18,357 nucleotides of DNA from Paramuribaculum sp. (GTDB lineage Bacteria; Bacteroidota; Bacteroidia; Bacteroidales; Muribaculaceae), in contig JAIDKJ010000336.1 of assembly GCA_029051835.1 (NCBI GenBank), forward strand, positions 1 to 18,357, in the 5' to 3' direction. Position numbers and translations under genes: made by a program. This document shows, piece by piece, positions 1-6,314 of the stretch. Positions within the stretch are counted from its first letter, which is position 1, and every line of letters starts with the position of its first letter. Below the pieces are notes generated by a model, which did no database searches, was not told where the DNA came from, and was given only the letters and a program-made list of their open reading frames with translations.

Positions 1-2052
1 TGTGATGTTGTAGGGCGGACGGCGTATGCGGTTGCCGGTGCCGGGGTCCACTACGTTGAGCAGCATCGAGAGTATGCGCCAGTAGGCTTCCTCCGATATC
101 ACTTCGGTGTGGCGTGGGGCGAACTCGGCCAGCACATTGCCGTTGGCGTCGGTAATAGCGGTCACAAACATCGGGTCGACGCGCATGCCGCGGTTGGCAA
201 ATGCCGAATAGGCCGTGACCATCTCCTTGACCGAGACGTCGGCCGGGCCAAGACAGAGCGACATCACCGGATCGAGATGGGCTGTGATGCCGAAGTTGTG
301 CATCGTGCGCACGAGCGATGCCGGCGACAGCTGGCTGATGAGCCGCGCTGAGATCCAGTTGTTGGAGTTGGTGAGAGCCCAGCGCAGATCCACCATCTCT
401 CCGATGCGCGACTTTCCTGCATTGCGTGGCGCCCACGGACGTCCGGTCTCATCGTAGAGCACCGGCTGTTCGTTGAGAAACTCGTCGCAGGGGGTGAATC
501 CTTCTTCCATGGCGTAGGTGTAGAGAAACGGTTTTACCGTCGATCCTATCTGGCGGCGTCCGGTGGCCACCATGTCATATTGGAAATGCTCAAAGTCCGG
601 ACCTCCGACGTATGCTTTCACATGTCCGTTTTTAGGCTCCATGGCCATGAATCCGGTGCGCAGGAAGTGTTTGTTATACATCAGCGAGTCGAGCGGGGTC
701 ATGATCGTGTCGATGCTCCCCTGATAGGAGAACACTTTCATCTCATGGGGCGTGCGGAACGCTTTTTCGATCTCCGCCTTGCTCACTCCCGCCTTTTGCA
801 TCAGTCGGTAGCGGTCGGTCTGTTGCATGGCGTGCTCGATGAGTTTGTCGATCTGTTGCTGGCTGACTTCGGTGCGGTTGGTCGTGTAGTGAGCAGACTT
901 CGATCCGCGTTTCTCCTTGAAGAATGCAGGCTGTAATGTCTTGCTCAGATGCTCTTCCACAGCGTCCTCGGCATATTTCTGCATGCGCGAGTCGATCGTG
1001 GTGTAGATCTTCAGTCCGTCGGTATAGATGTCATATTTCGAGCCGTCGGGTTTCGGATTTTTTTCGATCCATCCGTAGAGCGGATCGTTTTCCCATGCGA
1101 GAGAGTCGTCGTAGTAGCGCTGGCGATCCCACTTCGGATAGTCGCTTGCCACAGGGCGGTGGGCCTTGAGCATTCTGCGAAGCTCCTCGCGGAAGTAAGG
1201 TGCCAGACCATTCTTGTGGTCCACGCGGTGGAAGTCGAGCTTGAGCGGCAGGGCCTTGAGAGAATCGGCCTGCTGGGCTGTAATCTTGCCGTTGCGCATC
1301 ATCTGGTCGAGCACCACGTTTCGGCGCTGCATCGTCCGTTCAGGCCGTCTTACGGGGTTGTAATACGCCGGATTCTTCACCATTCCCACGAGAGTGGCCG
1401 CTTCCTCCACCGTCAGTTCCTCCGGCGTCTTGCCGAAATATACATGGGCGGCCGATTTGATGCCGACGGCATTGTACAGGAAGTCAAACTGGTTGAGATA
1501 CATCTTTATGATCTCTTCCTTCGAATAGAAGCGTTCGAGTTTGATGGCGATCATCCATTCGATAGGCTTCTGCACCACTCGGCTCATCAGGCCATGCGAC
1601 TCCGGCGAATATAGCTGTTTGGCCAGCTGCTGCGTGATGGTGGAGCCACCGCCGGCATTGCGCTGGCCGAGCAGCAGGGTCTTCACGCCTACTCTGGCCA
1701 AAGCCCTGACGTCGATGCCCGAATGATCCTCAAAGCGCGAATCCTCGGTCGATATAAGAGCGTCGATCACATTCTGTGAAATCTCGTCGAAGTCGGCATA
1801 CACGCGGTTGCCGGTATTGCGGAAATAGCGTCCCAGTTCTTCGCCGTCGGCCGAATAGATGACCGAGGCGAAACGGTCGTGAGGATTCTTTAGTTCCTCT
1901 ACAGGGGGCATATATCCGACCATGCCGTTGTAGGCCATGTAGAAAAACACCATCAGGCCCACGGTTGTCACACCGAAGGCTATCCATAGTCCTGCTATGA
2001 GTTTGCGCTGCCAGGGTTTGATAGGTGATTTAAGCTTGTCTATGAGTTTCAT
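1..2052 (-). CDS. Penicillin-binding protein 1A (class A, bifunctional), 3' end missing
   Basis: Bifunctional peptidoglycan synthase acting at the outer face of the inner membrane: a glycosyltransferase polymerises lipid II and a transpeptidase cross-links the peptides. The frame is open from the ATG at 2052 to the window edge (684 codons). A short basic N-terminus precedes one membrane segment (about residues 18-40). The glycosyltransferase (GT51) domain shows EDxxFxxHxG at E103-D104 with catalytic E103, and GGSTITQQLAK at 135-145. The transpeptidase has the SxxK motif STVK at 504-507 (nucleophile S504) and the SxN motif SNN at 563-565. The last visible residues, near PGTGNRIR, usually lie shortly before the KTG motif, so the missing part holds that motif and the C-terminus. 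It is transcribed away from the restriction-modification cassette. Family assignment is secure; the exact paralogue (1A or 1B type) is less so. Confidence 0.93.
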   Translation of the reverse strand, partial: MKLIDKLKSPIKPWQRKLIAGLWIAFGVTTVGLMVFFYMAYNGMVGYMPPVEELKNPHDRFASVIYSADGEELGRYFRNTGNRVYADFDEISQNVIDALISTEDSRFEDHSGIDVRALARVGVKTLLLGQRNAGGGSTITQQLAKQLYSPESHGLMSRVVQKPIEWMIAIKLERFYSKEEIIKMYLNQFDFLYNAVGIKSAAHVYFGKTPEELTVEEAATLVGMVKNPAYYNPVRRPERTMQRRNVVLDQMMRNGKITAQQADSLKALPLKLDFHRVDHKNGLAPYFREELRRMLKAHRPVASDYPKWDRQRYYDDSLAWENDPLYGWIEKNPKPDGSKYDIYTDGLKIYTTIDSRMQKYAEDAVEEHLSKTLQPAFFKEKRGSKSAHYTTNRTEVSQQQIDKLIEHAMQQTDRYRLMQKAGVSKAEIEKAFRTPHEMKVFSYQGSIDTIMTPLDSLMYNKHFLRTGFMAMEPKNGHVKAYVGGPDFEHFQYDMVATGRRQIGSTVKPFLYTYAMEEGFTPCDEFLNEQPVLYDETGRPWAPRNAGKSRIGEMVDLRWALTNSNNWISARLISQLSPASLVRTMHNFGITAHLDPVMSLCLGPADVSVKEMVTAYSAFANRGMRVDPMFVTAITDANGNVLAEFAPRHTEVISEEAYWRILSMLLNVVDPGTGNRIRRPPYNIT

Positions 2053-2136
2053 CTGTCGATGTAGGATGTTTGGTGAAGAATGTGGCGTATGTCCTCTTTC
2101 TCCGTCTGCGCGGAGCGTCATATCGCCTTAACTGTG

Positions 2137-2144
2137 CAAAATTA
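2137..2144 (-). promoter_or_regulatory. Candidate -7 box for the PBP1A gene
   Basis: The minus strand reads TAATTTTG, a match to the Bacteroidetes -7 consensus TAnnTTTG. No TTG is seen about 20 bases upstream, so the -33 element is weak or absent. Transcription would begin near 2130, giving a leader of about 80 bases before the ATG at 2052. Confidence 0.45.
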
Positions 2145-2316
2145 CACATTTTTCCGCTTTTCTATCCATCATCCCCTCAAAATGCCGGTTGAAAAAAACT
2201 TAATCCCCGTCATCATGCCCGCTCCATCCCTTCCTCCGTTCCTCCCCGTAAATCCGCCCCCTCCGATGATTCCGATAACTTCCTAATTAATTCATTCCGT
2301 TATTTTGTGGTGACCG
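2145..2316. other. Non-coding gap with pyrimidine-rich tract
   Basis: No gene is supported between the PBP1A promoter and the methyltransferase promoter. From about 2196 to 2280 the plus strand is strongly C/T rich with very little G, followed by an A+T-rich stretch. I see no stable hairpin. The 68-codon frame over this tract is proline-rich low complexity and is not a convincing protein. Confidence 0.5.
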
Positions 2317-2347
2317 TTGTGAAGTCCTGAAGATTTGATTAACTTTG
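2317..2347 (+). promoter_or_regulatory. Promoter of the restriction-modification cassette
   Basis: TTG at 2317-2319, a 20-base spacer, then TAACTTTG at 2340-2347, matching the Bacteroidetes -33/-7 arrangement. The predicted start near 2354 leaves a leader of about 90 bases to the ATG at 2446. No controller-protein gene or obvious C-box lies between promoter and methyltransferase. Confidence 0.72.
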
Positions 2348-2445
2348 TCGTAGCTTCGGAATGATCATGAATCGATGGCTGGTGTGATTGTCATGTCGCG
2401 GTGCAAGATCCTTTCGTTTTAATTCAATCGACACATTGTATACTG

Positions 2446-3441
2446 ATGGCAGAGTCAAAACATAGAGCAGCCAGAAACCGTACGGTTACCGTATCCGAGT
2501 CTGAAATTCCGTTTCTTGAACAGTATATAAGCAGTGCGGACAACGTTCGATTTGGATTTCATGACGATATGATTGTCAATTCGGATCTGTTCGACTGTTT
2601 AGATGCTATTCCTGATGAATACTTCGAGCTTATAGTCATTGATCCGCCATATAATCTCGACAAGGACTTTCATGGTAGGAAATTTGCCGCTATGAGTGCT
2701 GGGGATTATGAGGATTTTCTTCGCAGTTGGTTCTATAAGGTATGTGATAAGTTAAAGCCTGAGGGATCGTTGTATATGTGTGGCGATTGGAAGTGCACGT
2801 CATCAATGCAGCGTGTTATAGAGGAACGTCTGACAGTGATCAACCGTATATCCTGGCAGAGAGAAAAGGGTAGAGGAGCGAAGGCTAACTGGAAGAACGG
2901 TATGGAAGATATCTGGTTTGCGGTCAAAAATCCGCGTCATTATTATTTTGATGTCGAGTCTGTGAAGATGAAGCGGAAAGTCATCGCTCCGTATAGAGTG
3001 GATGGCCGCCCGAAAGATTGGGAGGAAACAACGTCTGGAAATTTCAGAATTACCTATCCCTCAAATTTTTGGGATGATATAAGTGTGCCGTTTTGGTCAA
3101 TGCCTGAAAACACTGATCATCCGACGCAAAAACCCGAAAAACTATATGCCAAACTTGTACTTGCCTCGTCACGTCCCGGTGACAGGATTTTTGATCCCTT
3201 TTTGGGCAGCGGAACTTTGGCAGTCGTGGCTCGAAAACTTGGACGGCGTTTCTGCGGAGTAGAAATCAATCGCGAATATTGTCTGTGGGCAGCGAAACGT
3301 TTGCTTGGATCATCTGTCAATAGAGATATTCAAGGATATTCCGGAGGTGTGTTCTGGGAGCGAAATTCATTGGGCGATCAAAAAAGAAGTCATGATGGAA
3401 CATGTAAAAAAATGGTTGATATGCCGACCGCATTGTTGTAG
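2446..3441 (+). CDS. Site-specific DNA methyltransferase, beta class (Type II R-M)
   Basis: Transfers a methyl group from S-adenosylmethionine to an exocyclic amino group in a specific DNA sequence, protecting host DNA from the partner nuclease. Catalytic motif IV, DPPY, is at residues 66-69, before the SAM-binding motif I, FLGSGT, at 252-257. That order, with the target-recognition region between them, defines the beta class. HPTQKP at 225-230 (motif X type) and GVEINREY at 271-278 (motif II) complete the fold. DPPY favours N6-adenine methylation, though beta enzymes with this motif need testing. I chose the ATG at 2446 (331 residues); an in-frame GTG at 2401 would add 15 residues of unremarkable sequence. 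Recognition sequence cannot be read from the protein. The next gene starts 3 bases after the stop. Codon use is A+T richer than in flanking genes, suggesting acquisition by transfer. Confidence 0.9.
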   Translation: MAESKHRAARNRTVTVSESEIPFLEQYISSADNVRFGFHDDMIVNSDLFDCLDAIPDEYFELIVIDPPYNLDKDFHGRKFAAMSAGDYEDFLRSWFYKVCDKLKPEGSLYMCGDWKCTSSMQRVIEERLTVINRISWQREKGRGAKANWKNGMEDIWFAVKNPRHYYFDVESVKMKRKVIAPYRVDGRPKDWEETTSGNFRITYPSNFWDDISVPFWSMPENTDHPTQKPEKLYAKLVLASSRPGDRIFDPFLGSGTLAVVARKLGRRFCGVEINREYCLWAAKRLLGSSVNRDIQGYSGGVFWERNSLGDQKRSHDGTCKKMVDMPTALL

Positions 3442-3444
3442 GCT

Positions 3445-4617
3445 ATGAACAGAGTGGTTAATGAATTCGTGGCGATGATACGCGATAATGCGTCAATTGC
3501 TACAAAAAACGAGATGATATCTTTAGTCTGCGACGCCTTCGATATGGTGAAGGATGGTCGTTCGCTATATCACACGGATTATTTTGCTGTAGTTTTTTGT
3601 TATACAAAGAACGCTTCTTTCAGTAATGTGGTCATCTCACTGTCCAAACTGGAAAAGTATGATGGTATTCCATGTTTCGTGGTCGTTGTACGAAGGGATC
3701 TGGACAATATGGTTTATATGATAAATTCCACTTTTATTGACAAAGTTAGCCATAGTTCGCAAAGTTTAAGGCTCGACAACATTAGGGGCAGTATACTAGG
3801 TAGCAATATCCGCAAACAGCTTCCGGAGATTGGCAGGGTCAATGCTCCTGATGATTTTGAAGAGTTGTTTGCATATCATAAGGGGTTTACTTGGATGGAG
3901 AATCTTGAGAGGATAGTGGAGCGGACTAACAATATACGTCCTGTGAAGGTCAAAGTGGCACTGAGTCCTGTTGAATACAGCAATGTGCTTGATGCTCCGC
4001 GGCGTGCGTCATTGTTCGTCAGCTCCGGTGATTATGACGTACTTCTTGATGATTTACGGAGAAGGTGTGAAGATGTTAAGGACGCAATACTGGTAGCTTC
4101 TCATATCGACAACGTGAATGTGAGGGGCCGATTGATAGAAGTGCTGATAACCTCGGATCCAGAAGAGCGCACGATGTTGCTTAAGGATCTGTCGGATGTG
4201 GAGCGCATGCTTCCGGTATATGACACCGAAAACGGACTCGGAGATTATGTCAGGCGTTTCGGTAATGCCGATGCTTACACCGATATAAAGACGAAGATAC
4301 TATATCTCGATTCCAATCCTAAGGCTTATAATGTCGACAAATTCCTGAAATGTATGGGAGAGGAGCGATCGGTGTTTATGTTTTTCTTTGTGGGTATAGA
4401 TGATAGCGGGATTGTAAATACAGTCCTTTGTTCGGTTTTTCATGATCAGTTGATGAAAACGACGATCTTGCAACATCATTGGGCCGGAAGAGCTACCCGT
4501 GGTGTCGCTCAATTTAATGGGAAGGCCATCAACGAGATATTGTCTGAGCGCGACTTTAGGAATAATATTGATGAGGAGAGTTCAAGATCATACCTTGAAG
4601 ATTTGTTGAAAAGATGA
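3445..4617 (+). CDS. Putative Type II restriction endonuclease, family not recognised
   Basis: No function can be assigned from a family I can name. Position is the main clue: it starts 3 bases after a beta-class methyltransferase and is cotranscribed with it, the usual place for the cognate endonuclease. The 390 residues have no signal peptide or membrane span. A candidate PD-(D/E)xK core is G266-D267, twelve residues, then D280-I281-K282 leading into the hydrophobic strand ILYLD. A second hydrophobic strand, FMFFFVGID, lies at 311-319, followed by QHHWAGR at 343-349. The N-terminal third has a distinctive block, SHSSQSLRLDNIRGS at 102-116, that looks conserved, possibly for DNA contact or folding. 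No HNH, GIY-YIG or PLD motif is seen. Both genes are A+T rich: 25 of 60 bases are G/C at 3661-3720, against 36 of 60 at 9541-9600. Alternatives are a regulator or another R-M accessory protein. Confidence 0.62.
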   Translation: MNRVVNEFVAMIRDNASIATKNEMISLVCDAFDMVKDGRSLYHTDYFAVVFCYTKNASFSNVVISLSKLEKYDGIPCFVVVVRRDLDNMVYMINSTFIDKVSHSSQSLRLDNIRGSILGSNIRKQLPEIGRVNAPDDFEELFAYHKGFTWMENLERIVERTNNIRPVKVKVALSPVEYSNVLDAPRRASLFVSSGDYDVLLDDLRRRCEDVKDAILVASHIDNVNVRGRLIEVLITSDPEERTMLLKDLSDVERMLPVYDTENGLGDYVRRFGNADAYTDIKTKILYLDSNPKAYNVDKFLKCMGEERSVFMFFFVGIDDSGIVNTVLCSVFHDQLMKTTILQHHWAGRATRGVAQFNGKAINEILSERDFRNNIDEESSRSYLEDLLKR

Positions 4618-4643
4618 TCCGGCGGTGGAGGCGAAAGAAAAAG

Positions 4644-4674
4644 TTGGAGGGGAGCTAAAAAAAGTGTACCTTTG
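4644..4674 (+). promoter_or_regulatory. Promoter of fucO
   Basis: TTG at 4644-4646, a 20-base spacer, and TACCTTTG at 4667-4674 match the Bacteroidetes -33/-7 consensus. Predicted initiation near 4681 gives a leader of about 64 bases, A+T rich just before the ATG, as is usual where Shine-Dalgarno pairing is not used. Confidence 0.72.
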
Positions 4675-4744
4675 AGGGTGGCCAATGATATTCGATGCAG
4701 TGGCCGGCGGATAATGAATCCTTAAATTAAACATATCATATTCT

Positions 4745-5899
4745 ATGGTTCAGAGATTTATTTTGAACGAAACGTCCTATTTCGGACCCGGAGCACGCAA
4801 GGTGCTTCCTGAAGTGATCGAACGCCTTGGCAAGAAAAAGGCATTAGTTGTGACCGACAAGGGTCTTATCAAGTTCGGAGTGGCCAAGATGGTTACCGAT
4901 GTTCTCGACGAGGCCGGCGTGGCCTACGACGTGTTCAGCGAAGTGAAGCCCAATCCCACTGTCAGGAATGTGCAGGACGGCGTGGAGGCTTTCAAGGCCG
5001 CGGGAGCCGATCTGCTGATAGCCATCGGCGGAGGATCGGCTATGGATACCGCCAAGGGTATCGGCATAGTTGTGGCCAATCCTGAGTTTGCCGATGTGGT
5101 GTCGCTCGAAGGATGCGCGCCGACGAAAAACAAGAGCATACCGATGGTGGCGCTTCCCACTACTGCCGGCACGGCTGCTGAAACGACAATCAACTATGTG
5201 ATTATCGACGAAGAGAAGAAAAAGAAGATGGTGTGCGTGGATCCCAACGACATTCCCGCAGTGGCCATCATCGACGCCGAGCTGATGTATTCTCTGCCCA
5301 AAAGCCTCACTGCCGCTACCGGCATGGATGCCCTGACTCACGCTATCGAGGGCTACATCACCAAGGGCGCATGGGAGATGAGCGACATGTTCGAGATCGA
5401 GGCCATCCGCATGATCAGCCGTTATCTCCCCGTAGCGGTCGACGAGCCTCAGAACCCGGAAGGACGCAACGGAATGGCTGTGGCGCAATATATCGCCGGC
5501 ATGGCGTTCTCCAACGTCGGCCTCGGACTGGTCCACGGCATGGCTCATCCCATGGGTTCGCTGTTCGACGTTCCCCACGGTGTGGCCAACGCGCTGCTGC
5601 TGCCTACCGTTATGGAGTACAATATGCCGAAGTGTATCGACAAATATCCCCGTATAGCTGAAGCTATGGGTGTAGATATAAAGGGCATGACTCCGCAGGA
5701 GGCTTCGCAGGCCGCTGTCGATGCAGTCAGGGCGCTCGCCGTTCGTGTGGGCATCCCGCAGCATCTTTCCGAACTCGGCATCAAGGAATCCGACATACCG
5801 GCTCTCGCCGAGCAGGCTCTTGCCGATGTATGCACCCCGGGCAATCCGCGCGAGTGCAGCCTCGATGACATAAAGGCGCTCTACGGTAAGGTGCTCTGA
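4745..5899 (+). CDS. fucO: Lactaldehyde reductase (1,2-propanediol oxidoreductase)
   Basis: Iron-dependent group III alcohol dehydrogenase that reduces L-lactaldehyde, formed in L-fucose or L-rhamnose breakdown, to (S)-1,2-propanediol with NADH in the cytoplasm. The 384 residues are near the length of E. coli FucO (about 382) and similar along the whole length, including the start (RFILNET), NPEFADV, TTAGTAAE and GLGLVHGMAHP. The dinucleotide-binding loop GGGS is at 95-98. Probable metal ligands are D195, H199, H264 and H278, corresponding to the four iron ligands of FucO. It has its own promoter and a strong terminator, so it is probably monocistronic. It converges on the operon that encodes alpha-L-fucosidase, which suggests a shared role in fucose use. 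Related Fe-ADHs with other substrates exist, but the full-length similarity makes FucO much the best call. Confidence 0.92.
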   Translation: MVQRFILNETSYFGPGARKVLPEVIERLGKKKALVVTDKGLIKFGVAKMVTDVLDEAGVAYDVFSEVKPNPTVRNVQDGVEAFKAAGADLLIAIGGGSAMDTAKGIGIVVANPEFADVVSLEGCAPTKNKSIPMVALPTTAGTAAETTINYVIIDEEKKKKMVCVDPNDIPAVAIIDAELMYSLPKSLTAATGMDALTHAIEGYITKGAWEMSDMFEIEAIRMISRYLPVAVDEPQNPEGRNGMAVAQYIAGMAFSNVGLGLVHGMAHPMGSLFDVPHGVANALLLPTVMEYNMPKCIDKYPRIAEAMGVDIKGMTPQEASQAAVDAVRALAVRVGIPQHLSELGIKESDIPALAEQALADVCTPGNPRECSLDDIKALYGKVL

Positions 5900-5923
5900 G
5901 CCTGATCCGTCAGGAAATATTAA

Positions 5924-5972
5924 GGTCCTGTGTCGAAACAACTCTGACGTTTCTGACACAGGACCCTTTTTT
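5924..5972 (+). terminator. Rho-independent terminator of fucO
   Basis: A perfect 11-base-pair stem (GGTCCTGTGTC at 5924-5934 with GACACAGGACC at 5955-5965) can extend inward by GAAAC at 5935-5939 pairing with GTTTC at 5949-5953. A C then T6 run follows immediately at 5966-5972. The T run lies only on the plus-strand side, so it mainly serves fucO. Confidence 0.9.
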
Positions 5973-6021
5973 GTGCCCGCAGCGGGCTGTATTCAGGCTT
6001 TACCTTCGCTTTGTGCAGCGG

Positions 6022-6270
6022 TTATTCTGCCGCAAGGGCGCAGGCGAGCTGATCGGGGCACGATGTGGATTTCGCGCCGCATCTGATCCCCTTCAGCCGC
6101 TCGATCACTTCGGCAGGCGTCATGCCGCGCACGAGCGAGCCGATGCCTTGCAGATTGCCGTGGCAGCCGCCGGTGAAGGTCACGTTTTCCACACGGCCGT
6201 CATCGCCGATGGTTATCTCTATGTCGCGCGAGCAGGTGCCCTGCGGTGTGTAATGATAGTGTTTTGCCAT
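6022..6270 (-). CDS. Small TSCPD-domain protein (TIGR03905-type)
   Basis: An 82-residue protein of the TSCPD family, found alone or as a C-terminal part of some ribonucleotide reductases; its function as a stand-alone protein is not established. The family signature TSCPD is at residues 69-73. Five cysteines (13, 36, 64, 71, 77) and the GGCHGNL segment at 34-40 suggest metal or nucleic-acid binding, which is inference. There is no signal peptide. It begins 44 bases after the GH3 gene stops, with no TAnnTTTG box in the gap, so it is probably the last gene of the GH29-GH3 operon. The start ATG at 6270 precedes the usual short, aromatic N-terminus (MAKHYHYTPQGTC). Confidence 0.85.
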   Translation of the reverse strand: MAKHYHYTPQGTCSRDIEITIGDDGRVENVTFTGGCHGNLQGIGSLVRGMTPAEVIERLKGIRCGAKSTSCPDQLACALAAE

Positions 6271-6314
6271 TGTAAGCCGTTTTGTTGAGTGTTTATTGAT
6301 AGTCGATTGGTCGC

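Noticed and set aside
949..1614. Plus-strand 221-codon frame inside the PBP1A gene
   Set aside because: Antisense to conserved transglycosylase and linker sequence of PBP1A; composition typical of a shadow.
4844..5959. Long minus-strand open frame (371 codons) opposite fucO
   Set aside because: It mirrors the codon pattern of fucO, is His/Arg/Gly-rich without domain motifs, and the plus frame is an unambiguous FucO.
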